Shown here: piece after piece, positions 19,623 through 28,457 of the stretch
Layout: every line of letters begins with the position of its first letter
Position numbering within the stretch: the first letter of the stretch is position 1
Assembly: GCA_020849665.1 (NCBI GenBank)
Contig: JADLFX010000011.1
Span: 1-64,000, forward strand
Origin: Planctomycetota bacterium
GTDB lineage: Bacteria; Planctomycetota; UBA1135; UBA2386
Length of the DNA stretch: 64,000 nt
Direction of reading: 5' to 3'
Notes under the pieces: model-generated
What the model saw: the letters and a program-made list of their open reading frames with translations, nothing else
Database searches by the model: none
What the model was told of the DNA's origin: nothing
Position numbers and translations under genes: made by a program

Positions 19623-20594
19623 ATGAACCGGGTGCTGGTGACCGGCGGTGCCGGCTTCCTGGGCGCGCACGTTGCCGAGCAGCTGCTGCGCCGCGGCGAT
19701 CGGGTGCGCACCCTCGACAACCTCGACCCGTTCTACGACGTGCGGATCAAGCGTCGCAACCTCGAGCGGCTGCGTGCCGCCGGCGGAGCGCACCACGAGT
19801 TCGTGTACGGCGACCTGCGCGACGCACGCACCTGTGCGCGGGTGGTGGACGGCGTGGACGGCGTGGTGCACCTCGCGGCATTGGCCGGCGTGCGTCCCTC
19901 GATCCAGGATCCGGGCCGCTACATGGACGTGAACGTGACCGGCAGCCAGGTCCTGCTCTCGGCGCTGGCCGGGCAGCGCCGGCAGGTGCCGGTGGTGTTT
20001 GCGTCGTCGTCGTCGGTGTACGGCGGCAACACCAAGGTGCCGTTCGCCGAGAGCGATCCGGTGGACCGCCCGGTGTCGCCGTACGCGGCCAGCAAGAAGG
20101 CCGGCGAGGTGCTCTGCCACACGTTCCACCACCTCACCGGCACGCCGGTCACCTGCCTGCGGTTCTTCACGGTGTACGGACCTGGCCAGCGCCCGGAGAT
20201 GGCCATCCACCAGTTCACGCGGCGGCTGGTGTCGGGCGAGGCGCTGCCGTTCTTCGGCGACGGCAGCACGCGCCGCGACTACACCTACGTCGACGACGTG
20301 GTGGCCGGCGTGCTCGCGGCTCTCGACCGCGCGGCGGGCTACCGGATCTACAACCTGGGCGGTGCCGAGACCACGTCGCTCGCCGACATGGTGCGGATCC
20401 TCGCGGAGGCCCTGGACCGTCCGGCGCGGTTGGAGCGCCTCCCGGAGCAGCCGGGCGACGTGCGCATCACCTACGCCGACACCACGCTGGCGCAGCGCGA
20501 TCTGGGCTGGCGCGCCAAGGTGCCGATCCGCGAGGGAGTGCAGCGCTTCGTGGCCTGGTACCTGGCCGAGCGCGCCGCGGGAGGCGTCGCATGA
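19623..20594 (+). CDS. NAD-dependent UDP-sugar 4-epimerase (UDP-glucuronate type likely)
   Basis: 323 aa SDR. TGGAGFLGAHV, then LDNLDPFYDVRIKRRN, a segment typical of UDP-glucuronate 4-epimerases, HLAALAGVRPSI, SSSSVYGGN, the catalytic YAASKK and RFFTVYGPGQRP. The DNLDPFYD and AGVRPS motifs favour UDP-glucuronate to UDP-galacturonate over UDP-glucose epimerisation. Substrate assignment is by motif only. It overlaps the next epimerase by 4 bp. Confidence 0.8.
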   Translation: MNRVLVTGGAGFLGAHVAEQLLRRGDRVRTLDNLDPFYDVRIKRRNLERLRAAGGAHHEFVYGDLRDARTCARVVDGVDGVVHLAALAGVRPSIQDPGRYMDVNVTGSQVLLSALAGQRRQVPVVFASSSSVYGGNTKVPFAESDPVDRPVSPYAASKKAGEVLCHTFHHLTGTPVTCLRFFTVYGPGQRPEMAIHQFTRRLVSGEALPFFGDGSTRRDYTYVDDVVAGVLAALDRAAGYRIYNLGGAETTSLADMVRILAEALDRPARLERLPEQPGDVRITYADTTLAQRDLGWRAKVPIREGVQRFVAWYLAERAAGGVA

Positions 20595-21526
20595 AGGAGG
20601 TGCTGGTGACCGGCGGCGCCGGCTTCGTGGGCTCGCACGTCGTGGACGCCCTGCTGGCGCGCGGCGACCGCGTGCGCGTGCTGGACGACCTCAGCACCGG
20701 GCGGCGGGCCAACCTGCCCTCGGACGCGCATCGGCTCAGCATCGTCGAGGGGTCGATCCTCGACGCGGCGCTGGTCGCCGAGGCCTGTGCCGGCGCGGAT
20801 GCGATCGTGCACTTCGCGGCGCTGCCCTCCGTGTCGCGCAGCGTCGTGGATCCGGTGGCCTCGCACGAAGTGAACGCCACCGGCACGCTGCGGATCCTCG
20901 ACGCGGCCCGCGCCCGCCGCACGCGCGTGATCTACGCCGGCTCGTCGTCGGCCTACGGCGACCAGGACGCGGCCGCCAAGCACGAGGAGATGCGCGAGCG
21001 GCCGCTCTCGCCGTACGCCGCCAGCAAGCTCGCGGGCGAGCTCTACTGCCGCGCGTTCGCGCGTGTCTACGGCCTGCCGGTCGTGGTCACCCGGTTCTTC
21101 AACGTGTACGGGCCGCGCCAGGTGCCGGACAGCCCATACTCCGGTGTCATCGCGGCCTTCTGCCACGCGCTCTGCGTCGGCCGGGCTCCCCGGATCGAGG
21201 GCGACGGCGGGCAGGCACGCGACTTCACGTACGTGAGCGACGTCGTGCGCGGCGTCCTCCTCGCGGTGGATGGCGGCACCGAGGGTTGTCATACTGTGAA
21301 CCTCGCCGCGGGCGGCTCGCACACGATCCTGGAGCTGCTCGCAACCCTGCAGGAGATCGCGGGCACGCGTCTGGCGCCCGAGTTCGTCCCGGCGCGGCGC
21401 GGCGACGTCAGGCACTCGCAGGCCGATGTACGGCAGGCGAAGGCGCTGCTCGGTTTCTCTGCCTCCGTGTCGTTCGCGGAGGGCCTGCGGCGCACCTACG
21501 AGTGGTATCGGAGCAAACAGGCATGA
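20591..21526 (+). CDS. NAD-dependent UDP-hexose 4-epimerase
   Basis: 311 aa SDR. TGGAGFVGSHV, LDDLSTGRRAN, HFAALPSVSRSV, SSSAYGDQ, catalytic YAASK and RFFNVYGPRQ. The LSTGRRAN and PSVSRSV segments resemble UDP-GlcNAc/UDP-glucose 4-epimerases of the WbpP/Gne group. It probably provides UDP-galactose or UDP-GalNAc for surface glycan. It is translationally coupled to both neighbours by 4-bp overlaps. Confidence 0.8.
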   Translation: MKEVLVTGGAGFVGSHVVDALLARGDRVRVLDDLSTGRRANLPSDAHRLSIVEGSILDAALVAEACAGADAIVHFAALPSVSRSVVDPVASHEVNATGTLRILDAARARRTRVIYAGSSSAYGDQDAAAKHEEMRERPLSPYAASKLAGELYCRAFARVYGLPVVVTRFFNVYGPRQVPDSPYSGVIAAFCHALCVGRAPRIEGDGGQARDFTYVSDVVRGVLLAVDGGTEGCHTVNLAAGGSHTILELLATLQEIAGTRLAPEFVPARRGDVRHSQADVRQAKALLGFSASVSFAEGLRRTYEWYRSKQA

Positions 21527-22257
21527 AGGGCGTGATCCTCGCTGGCGGCCTCGGCACCCGGCTCTACCCGCTGACCAAGGTGACCAACAAGCACCTGCTG
21601 CCGGTCTACAACAAGCCGATGATCTACTACCCGATCCAATGCCTGATCAACGCGGGCATCACGGACATCCAGGTGGTGACCGGCGGCAACAGCGCGGGGC
21701 ACTTCCTGCAGCTGCTGGGCAATGGCTCGGACTTCGGCCTGAAGGACATCCAGTACACCTACCAGCAGGGCGAAGGCGGAATCGCCGACGCCCTGCGCCT
21801 GGCCGAGAACTTCGTGAAGGGCGACAAGGTGTGCGTCGTGCTGGGCGACAACATCATCGAAGGGAACATCAAGAAGGCGGTCGACGAGTTCGGCCGCCAG
21901 GGGAAGGGCGCCAAGATCCTGCTCAAGGAGGTCCACGACCCCGAGCGCTTCGGCGTGGCGACGATCCGGGACGGCAAGGTGATGAAGATCGTCGAGAAAC
22001 CCAAGCAGCCCGAGTCGAACCTCGCGGTGATCGGCATCTATCTCTACGACGCGCAGGTGTTCGAGATCTGCAAGACCCTGAAGCCCTCGGCGCGCGGCGA
22101 GCTGGAGATCACCGACGTCAACAACTGGTACATCGACCACGGCCAGATGACGTACGAGGTCCTGAAGGGCTGGTGGACCGACGCCGGCACCTTCGACTCG
22201 CTGCTGCGCGCCAGCAACATGATCCACGACGGCGGCGCCAACCGGATGGACCTGTGA
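21523..22257 (+). CDS. rmlA: Glucose-1-phosphate thymidylyltransferase, short form
   Basis: 244 aa against ~290 for classical RmlA; it lacks the C-terminal allosteric helices. The pyrophosphorylase motif GGLGTRLYPLTKVTNKHLLP opens the protein. Then come YYPIQCLINAGI, VVLGDNII for the metal-binding Asp, VEKPKQPESNLAVIGIY and WTDAGTFDSL. It makes dTDP-glucose from dTTP and glucose 1-phosphate. The gene starts at ATG 21523 within the previous stop. rmlD follows after 37 bp. Confidence 0.9.
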   Translation: MKGVILAGGLGTRLYPLTKVTNKHLLPVYNKPMIYYPIQCLINAGITDIQVVTGGNSAGHFLQLLGNGSDFGLKDIQYTYQQGEGGIADALRLAENFVKGDKVCVVLGDNIIEGNIKKAVDEFGRQGKGAKILLKEVHDPERFGVATIRDGKVMKIVEKPKQPESNLAVIGIYLYDAQVFEICKTLKPSARGELEITDVNNWYIDHGQMTYEVLKGWWTDAGTFDSLLRASNMIHDGGANRMDL

Positions 22258-22294
22258 ACCGGCGGCCGATCCAGCGGCGCGGCACGGCGGCGGG

Positions 22295-23185
22295 GTGAAC
22301 GACGGCATGGCCACCGGCGGCGGGGTCCTGATCACCGGGGCGCGCGGCCAGCTCGGCCGCGTCACGGTGGAGGCGGCGCGGCGCCGCGGCCTGCACGTCG
22401 TGGGCCTCGGCCACGCCGAGCTGCCGGTCGAGGACGCGGCCGTGGTGCAGCAGGCGTTCGCGACGATCCGCCCGGCGCTGGTCCTGCACTGCGCGGCGTG
22501 GACCGACGTGGACGGCTGCGAGCGCGACCCGGCCCGCGCCACGCTGGTGAACGCCGACGGCACGGCCCGCGTCGCCGACGCCTGCGTCCGGTTCGGCGCG
22601 CGCCTGGTCTACGTGAGCACCGACTTCGTCTTCGATGGCACCGCGCGCGCGCCGTATCGGCCCGAGGACGCCCCCAATCCGATCTCGCACTACGGGGCCA
22701 GCAAGCTCGCGGGCGAGCGGCACGTCCTGGGCCACGCGCGCGCGGACTTCCACGTGCTGCGCGTCAGCTGGGTGTTCGGTCCGGGCGGGCGCAACTTCCC
22801 CAGGGCGATCCTCGACCGCGCCCGATCCGGGCAGCCTCTCCAGGTGGTGGAGGACGAGGTCGGCTCGCCGTCGTTCACCCGCGACCTCGCCGAGGCGATG
22901 CTCGACCTGGCCGCCGCGCACGCACCGGGCGGGGTCTACCACGCCTGCAACGAGGGCGTGATCAGCCGCCACAGGTTCGCCGAGGACATCGTGCGCCTCG
23001 CGGGCCTGCGCGTGGCGGTGGGCCGCATGCGTGCCACGGAGCTGGTCCGCCCCGCCCGCCGCCCGGCCTTCTCCGCACTCGACTGTGGCAAGCTGGCCCT
23101 GGTCCGGGGCCGCACCCTGCCGAACTATCTGGACGCGTTGGAACGCTACCTCGGCGAGGAATCGGCCGGAGCGGATCCACGATGA
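22295..23185 (+). CDS. rmlD: dTDP-4-dehydrorhamnose reductase
   Basis: 296 aa from GTG 22295; an ATG five codons in (22307) is possible. It is a short-type SDR with ITGARGQLG at the cofactor site, [20 protein letters not shown], catalytic YGASK, and [13 protein letters not shown]. It performs the last step to dTDP-L-rhamnose. The 3,5-epimerase rmlC that should supply its substrate is not between rmlA and rmlD and not elsewhere in the window. Confidence 0.9.
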   Translation: MNDGMATGGGVLITGARGQLGRVTVEAARRRGLHVVGLGHAELPVEDAAVVQQAFATIRPALVLHCAAWTDVDGCERDPARATLVNADGTARVADACVRFGARLVYVSTDFVFDGTARAPYRPEDAPNPISHYGASKLAGERHVLGHARADFHVLRVSWVFGPGGRNFPRAILDRARSGQPLQVVEDEVGSPSFTRDLAEAMLDLAAAHAPGGVYHACNEGVISRHRFAEDIVRLAGLRVAVGRMRATELVRPARRPAFSALDCGKLALVRGRTLPNYLDALERYLGEESAGADPR

Positions 23186-23228
23186 GGCGCGTGGTCCGGG
23201 GCGCGACCCCGGCGCCGCAGATCCCAAC

Positions 23229-24251
23229 ATGAGCAAGATCCTGGTCACTGGCGGAGCCGGCTTCATCGGCTCCAACTTCGTGCGCCTGCTGCTGGCGCAG
23301 CGACGTCACTCGGTCGTCAATCTCGACAAGCTCACCTACGCGGGCAATCTCGAGAACCTGAAGGATGTCGAATCCGACCCGCGGTACGCGTTCGTCAAGG
23401 CCGACATCGCCGACCGCCCGGCCATGGAACGCGTGTTCGCCGAGCATCGGCCCGAGGTGGTCGTGCACCTGGCCGCCGAGAGCCACGTCGATCGCTCGGT
23501 GCTGGACGCCAGCGCGTTCGTCCTCACCAACGTGCTCGGCACGCAGGTCCTGCTCGACGTCGCGCGCCAGCACGGCGTGCAGCGCTTCGTGCACGTCAGC
23601 ACCGACGAGGTGTACGGCTCGCTGGGTGCGACCGGCAAGTTCAGCGAGACCACGCCGCTGGCGCCCAATTCGCCGTACTCGTCGAGCAAGGCCGGCAGCG
23701 ACCTGCTGGTGCGCGCGGCGTTCCACACGCATCACTTCCCGGCCATCATCACCCGCTGCTCGAACAACTACGGCCCGTACCAGTTCCCGGAGAAGCTGAT
23801 CCCGCTGATGATCGCCAACGCGCTGGAGGGCAAGAAGCTGCCGGTATACGGCGACGGCCGCAACGTGCGGGACTGGATCTACGTCACCGACCACTGCGAG
23901 GCGATCGCGCTGGTGATGGAGAAGGGCCGCGACGGCGAGGTCTACAACATCGGCGGTGACGCGGAGCGCGAGAACCTGCACGTGGTGCGCACGATCCTGA
24001 AGCTCCTGGGCAGGGGCGAAGACCTGATCCAGTACGTCAAGGACCGCCCCGGGCACGACCGGCGCTACGCCATCGACCACACCAAGATCGCCGGCGAACT
24101 CGGCTGGCGGCCGCGCCACGACTTCGAGACCGCGCTGGCCAGGACCGTGGAGTGGTACGTGCAGAACCGGCCGTGGTGGGAGCGGGTGCGCAGCGGCGCG
24201 TACCGCACGTACTACGAGACCCAGTACGGCGGCCGGCTGAAGGGCGGCTGA
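23229..24251 (+). CDS. rmlB: dTDP-glucose 4,6-dehydratase
   Basis: 340 aa from ATG 23229. The track opens 66 codons earlier inside rml[13 protein letters not shown] binds [27 protein letters not shown] and STDEVYGSL are RmlB signatures; the last contains the active-site Asp-Glu. YSSSKAGSD holds the catalytic Tyr/Lys, and [18 protein letters not shown] is nearly invariant in the family. It dehydrates dTDP-glucose to the 4-keto-6-deoxy sugar. Confidence 0.95.
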   Translation: MSKILVTGGAGFIGSNFVRLLLAQRRHSVVNLDKLTYAGNLENLKDVESDPRYAFVKADIADRPAMERVFAEHRPEVVVHLAAESHVDRSVLDASAFVLTNVLGTQVLLDVARQHGVQRFVHVSTDEVYGSLGATGKFSETTPLAPNSPYSSSKAGSDLLVRAAFHTHHFPAIITRCSNNYGPYQFPEKLIPLMIANALEGKKLPVYGDGRNVRDWIYVTDHCEAIALVMEKGRDGEVYNIGGDAERENLHVVRTILKLLGRGEDLIQYVKDRPGHDRRYAIDHTKIAGELGWRPRHDFETALARTVEWYVQNRPWWERVRSGAYRTYYETQYGGRLKGG

Positions 24252-24406
24252 GTCGCGCGCCGGCCGCGTGCGGCAGCCGGCGCTGGGCGCCACGGCGGCG
24301 TGCCGCGCGGGGAGCGGGCAACGGGGCTCGGCGGAGGCGCCGATGGCGTCGGGCCGCCGCTGCCGGGCACGGTTTTCCGTCAGGGGCAAGCCCGGCAAGT
24401 TCCGAT

Positions 24407-24441
24407 AGCAAGGGGACCTGCGCCCAGGTCCGGTCTTTGCT
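24407..24441 (+). promoter_or_regulatory. Leader hairpin upstream of the polysaccharide export gene
   Basis: In the 257-bp gap before the wza-like gene, GGACCTG (24414-24420) and CAGGTCC (24425-24431) form a perfect 7-bp stem on a 4-base loop, flanked by AGCAA and TTGCT that could extend it across small bulges. No U-run follows, so it is not a standard terminator. It lies about 68 bases before the TTG start and could be an RNA leader structure or an operator. The rest of the gap shows nothing clear. Confidence 0.4.
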
Positions 24442-24508
24442 CGGGGTGGGAGGGTTCCTAACATGCGGAACGCCGTCGTCCTCGCTCGCCCGCGACCCTG
24501 GAGCCGTC

Positions 24509-25351
24509 TTGAACGCAGAATCCCGTTGCACCCTGGTCACCCGATGGATCGCAATGCTGGTGGCCCTCCTGCTCGCCGCGTGCGCGGGAGTGGAGGAGAA
24601 GCGCGTCCGCCAGCTGCTGGTGGAGAAGGGCTTCGGGACCGTGGCCCAGGGCGTCGCCGCGCAGGAGGACTACATCGGGGCCGGCGACGGCGTGATCTTC
24701 TACTTCGATCCGGCCCTCGCGTTGACGCCCGGCATGGAACGCCTCGCGCTGCTGGCGACGCCGCAGACGCCGGGACTCGACGGGACCATCTGGGTGCCCT
24801 ACGTGGGGCCGGTGAAGGTGCTGGGCATGACGGCGCGCGAGCTCGGCACGCTGCTGAGCGAGCAGCTGCAGGCCCAGTTCAAGCCCGAGATCCTGATCGA
24901 GTGCCGGGTGATCAGCGCCGGCAAGGGGTTCTACGCGTTCGGGGAGACCATGGCCCGCGGCTGGCAGCCGTTCCTCAAGCCGGACTTCACGGTGATGGAG
25001 GCGATCGCGCGCCTGGGCACGACCGATTTCGCCAACCTGGGGCGCGTGCGTCTCGTGCGCCCGGATGCGCAGAATCCGCTCGTGGTCGTGATCAACTTCC
25101 GCGAGATGGTGCTCACCGGCAACACGACCTACAACCTCACCCTGCAGGAGAACGACATCCTGTACGTGCCCGCCACGTTCTTCGGCACGGTGGCGCGCTT
25201 CATTGCCAAGCTGCTGCAGCCGCTGGGCCTGATGGTGAACGCCGTGTTCGGCTTCGCCTCGGTGCGCAGCGCGTACGAGTACCTGCAGGATCCGGACGCC
25301 TACGGGCTCTACTACCCGCCCTACTACGGCGGCGGGTACTACCGCTTCTGA
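24509..25351 (+). CDS. Outer-membrane polysaccharide export lipoprotein (Wza/poly_export family)
   Basis: 280 aa from TTG 24509, chosen because GGAG sits 5 bases upstream and this start gives a basic n-region (NAESRCTLVTRW) before the LLLAAC lipobox. ATG 24554 would remove it. The mature protein has YIGAGDGVIFYFDP and DGTIWVPYVGPVKVLGMTARELGTLL, the two core motifs of the poly_export domain, then an SLBB-like region (FYAFGETMARGWQPFL) and QENDILYVP. A Tyr/Gly tail (YYPPYYGGGYYRF) ends it. It would form the outer-membrane exit for polysaccharide with the Wzz-like protein that follows. Confidence 0.85.
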   Translation: MNAESRCTLVTRWIAMLVALLLAACAGVEEKRVRQLLVEKGFGTVAQGVAAQEDYIGAGDGVIFYFDPALALTPGMERLALLATPQTPGLDGTIWVPYVGPVKVLGMTARELGTLLSEQLQAQFKPEILIECRVISAGKGFYAFGETMARGWQPFLKPDFTVMEAIARLGTTDFANLGRVRLVRPDAQNPLVVVINFREMVLTGNTTYNLTLQENDILYVPATFFGTVARFIAKLLQPLGLMVNAVFGFASVRSAYEYLQDPDAYGLYYPPYYGGGYYRF

Positions 25352-25468
25352 GCCGCCAACGCCGCCGCACCGCGGTCGCCGCCATGGACAGAGCCGCATC
25401 CCCGACCCGCCGCGGCGTCCGCCGCGCGCGGCTGCACCGGCCGCCGGGCCGGCGCCTGGAGGCGTGCC

Positions 25469-27088
25469 ATGGCTGAGCTGGAGCTGCCGCAGATCTCGTT
25501 CGCGCGCTATCTCGACCTGCTCAAGCGGCGGCGCTGGCAGGTCGTGCCGGTGAGCCTGCTGGGGCTGGTGATCGGCGCGGTCGTGGCGTTCTTCATCCCG
25601 CGCTACTACGTGGCGCGGACCACGGTGCAGTTCTACGGGCGCCTCGACGGCCAGGGACGCAGCGTCGGCGAGGATCCCCTCGCCCAGGCCGTGCAGAGCG
25701 CGGCGATCACCATCCGCGCACTGGTGCCCGAGGCCCTGACCAGGCTGGGCTGGCCCGAGGCCATGGTCGAGGACCCCAACGGCCGGCGGGCCTTCGCCGA
25801 GGAGGTGCGTGGCCGGCTGGAGGTGAACGATCTCGGCCCGCGCGAGCGGGGCCGCACCTCGACCAACCTCGAGATCGTGTACCGGGACACCAACGGCCCG
25901 CGATCCAAGGAGCTGGCCGACACGCTGCGCGACGTGTGGATCCGGCGCGAGAAGGAGCTGATCGAGCAGAGCCTGCGCCAGCAGATCGATCTCGTGAACC
26001 AGGCCATGGACACGGCGCGCAAGACCAAGGTCGCCGCCGAGAAGGCCGTGTTCACGTTCGAACGCGAGCACCAGATCAACCCCGAGGACTTCCTCGGCGA
26101 CCGCCAGGGAGAGATCAGCGCCCTGAGCGCCGAGATCCGCGAACTGGAGCGCAGCATCGCCACCTACGGCGGCGAGATCGACGGCATCGACGCGCAGCTC
26201 ACCGCGCTGCGCGAGCGCGAGCGCAGCGGCGCGGTGCCGAAGGAGATCGAGCAGGTCAGGACCATGGCGCCGGAGCTGCGCAAGGTCCACGAGGAGCTGC
26301 AGTTCCGCGTGGCCTACGCGCGCAGCGCGTTCGAGAGCGTGACCCCCGCGAACCAGCGCTTCGGGCAGTTCCAGCGCGCGGTGGAGGAGGCCGAGCGGCG
26401 CCTGAAGGAATTCGAACGCACGGTGGGGGGCAGCCCGGTCGAGCGGATCGCCAACCCGGAGTGGATCGGACTCCGCAACGAGATCCGGACCCTCGAGCTG
26501 CGGCGCGAGAGCCGCAGCGCGGACCTGGCCGCGGCGCGGCGCCTGCTGGACGAGGCGGAGAAGCGCCGCACGGCGAACGCTGTGATCTACCGCGACTACC
26601 GCAGCCTCTCCGAGCAGCGGCGCAGCGCCGAGGAGGAGGTGCGCAGGATCGACCGCCAGCTGGCGGAACTGGAGGCGCGCCAGCGCGAGGTGCTGGCCGT
26701 GAACACGTACGAGGTGCTCAGCTACGCGTGGGTGCCGCCACGCCCGACCGAGCCGAGCGCCTTCCTCCTGGCCATCGTCGGGAGCGTGCTGGGGCTGGCC
26801 GCCGCGATCGCGCTGATCCTGCTGCTCGACGTCCTGCGCACTTCGTTCAAGACCGTCGAGGACGTGGAGCGCGGCCTCGCCGTGCCGGTGCTGGGCGGCA
26901 TGAGCCACCTGGAGACCGAGGAGGCCCGGCGCGCAGGCGTGGTGCGGCGGCGGCGCATCTCGGTGGCCGCCGGGGCCTTCCTGGTGCTCGTGGTGTCGGT
27001 GGTCACGGTCTACTACGTGAAGCCCACCAGCCTGCCGGGCTTCGTGTGGAAGACCCTGGACCTGCTGCTCGGCCGCACCCAGGAGTAG
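25469..27088 (+). CDS. Wzz/GumC-type chain-length determinant and co-export protein
   Basis: 539 aa with a good GGAGG upstream. The N-terminal SFARYLDLLKRRRWQVVPVSLLGLVIGAVVAF is the Wzz start, with its first membrane helix at ~28-48. A long charged coiled-coil region (~150-420) follows with many ERER and REL heptads. A second helix near 425-447 and a third near 505-525 follow. There is no BY-kinase domain; the C-terminus stops after the membrane helices, and no separate kinase gene is nearby. It spans inner membrane and periplasm and sets polymer length or links to the Wza-like protein. Confidence 0.83.
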   Translation: MAELELPQISFARYLDLLKRRRWQVVPVSLLGLVIGAVVAFFIPRYYVARTTVQFYGRLDGQGRSVGEDPLAQAVQSAAITIRALVPEALTRLGWPEAMVEDPNGRRAFAEEVRGRLEVNDLGPRERGRTSTNLEIVYRDTNGPRSKELADTLRDVWIRREKELIEQSLRQQIDLVNQAMDTARKTKVAAEKAVFTFEREHQINPEDFLGDRQGEISALSAEIRELERSIATYGGEIDGIDAQLTALRERERSGAVPKEIEQVRTMAPELRKVHEELQFRVAYARSAFESVTPANQRFGQFQRAVEEAERRLKEFERTVGGSPVERIANPEWIGLRNEIRTLELRRESRSADLAAARRLLDEAEKRRTANAVIYRDYRSLSEQRRSAEEEVRRIDRQLAELEARQREVLAVNTYEVLSYAWVPPRPTEPSAFLLAIVGSVLGLAAAIALILLLDVLRTSFKTVEDVERGLAVPVLGGMSHLETEEARRAGVVRRRRISVAAGAFLVLVVSVVTVYYVKPTSLPGFVWKTLDLLLGRTQE

Positions 27089-27095
27089 GCGCGGC

Positions 27096-28457
27096 GTGCG
27101 CGACTTCTTGGTCTTCGCGGTGGTGATGCTGGGGCTGCCGTACGCCTACCGCCGTCCGTTCCTGGGCCTGCTGCTCTTCTCCTGGCTGGCGTACATGCGC
27201 CCGCAGGACCTGTGCTGGGGCTTCGCCCGCGACATGCGGTTCAGCTTCTACGTCGGCTTCACCATGATCTTCGGGTGGTGGGTGAACGAGGCCGGCCGCC
27301 GGCGCTTCACGCGCATGGACGTGCGCGCCTGGTGCATGGTGCTGCTGCTCGGGCTGATGACCCTGAGCCTGCTCCTGGCCGAGCGCCAGGACGCGTACGT
27401 GATCCAGTACTACATCGAGTACGTGAAGATCATCTTCGTGGCGCTGTTCACCATCGGACAGGTGGACTCGCGCCAGCGCCTGCGCTGGATGCTGTGGACG
27501 ATCTGCCTGAGCCTCGCCTTCTTCGGCGTGAAGGGCGGCGTGTTCGGGGTGCTCACGGGCGGTGCGCCGATCCTGCGCGGTCCGGGCGGCATGATCGAGG
27601 ACAACAACGACTTCGCGCTCGCGCTGGTGATGAACGTGCCGCTGCTCTTCTACCTGGCGCGCAGCGAACAGCGCGCCTGGCTGCGGCTCGCCGCCGACGT
27701 GGGCGTGGTCCTCACCCTGGTCACGGTGCTGCTCACCCACTCGCGCGGCGGGTTCCTGGCCGCGGGGTGCGCCCTGGTGCTGATGGCGTGGCGCGCCGGC
27801 AGGCTGCTGCCCGCGCTGGGCGGTCTCGCGCTCCTGGGCGCGCTCTTCCTGGCCTTCGCGCCGGCGAGCGTGAAGGAGCGCCTCGGCACGATCACCGCAG
27901 GCGAGCAGGAGTCCTCGATCGCCGCGCGCTTCAAGTCCTGGTCGATCGCGATGCACATGATCGAGGACAACCCGGTGCTGGGGGTGGGGCTGCGCAACTT
28001 CCAGGCCCACTGGCCCAAGTACTACCCGGAGGTCACCGGCCGCCCGCCGGGGTTCGCCTACGTGGCCCACAACTCCTACCTGCAGATCTGGGCGGAGGGC
28101 GGCACGATCGCCTTCACGGTCTATCTCGTGCTGCTGGGCTCGGTGTTCGCGGCGGCGGCGTGGCTGCGCCGCTACACGCGCAGGCGGGCCGACCTGGCCT
28201 GGGCGTTCGACTACGCCCGGCTCTTCGAGACCACCACGGTGGGGTTCATGGTCGGGGCCGTGTTCCTGAATCGCGGCCACTTCGACCTCCTGTACCACGT
28301 GATGGCCCTGGTCTCCGCCACCATGTTCGTGGTGCGGGGCGCACTGGCGCGCGAGCCGGCGCCGGCCGGCGCCGACGTGCGGCCCCCCCTGCGCCTGGGC
28401 CGGCGACCGGTCGTGGTCACCGCGTCGCGGCTGCCGCGCTGGGAGCGGGCGCGCTGA
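27096..28457 (+). CDS. Exosortase-associated O-antigen ligase/polymerase-like protein
   Basis: 453 aa from GTG 27096. It has about ten hydrophobic helices. The opening MRDFLVFAVVMLGLPYAYRRP with WLAYMRPQDLCWGFA is typical of the 'putative O-glycosylation ligase, exosortase A-associated' family (TIGR03097). THSRGGFLA and HNSYLQIWAEGG are the conserved periplasmic/ligase motifs with the usual Arg and His. It likely polymerises or transfers the polysaccharide on the periplasmic side. It shares one base with the next gene (TGATG). Confidence 0.88.
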   Translation: MRDFLVFAVVMLGLPYAYRRPFLGLLLFSWLAYMRPQDLCWGFARDMRFSFYVGFTMIFGWWVNEAGRRRFTRMDVRAWCMVLLLGLMTLSLLLAERQDAYVIQYYIEYVKIIFVALFTIGQVDSRQRLRWMLWTICLSLAFFGVKGGVFGVLTGGAPILRGPGGMIEDNNDFALALVMNVPLLFYLARSEQRAWLRLAADVGVVLTLVTVLLTHSRGGFLAAGCALVLMAWRAGRLLPALGGLALLGALFLAFAPASVKERLGTITAGEQESSIAARFKSWSIAMHMIEDNPVLGVGLRNFQAHWPKYYPEVTGRPPGFAYVAHNSYLQIWAEGGTIAFTVYLVLLGSVFAAAAWLRRYTRRRADLAWAFDYARLFETTTVGFMVGAVFLNRGHFDLLYHVMALVSATMFVVRGALAREPAPAGADVRPPLRLGRRPVVVTASRLPRWERAR

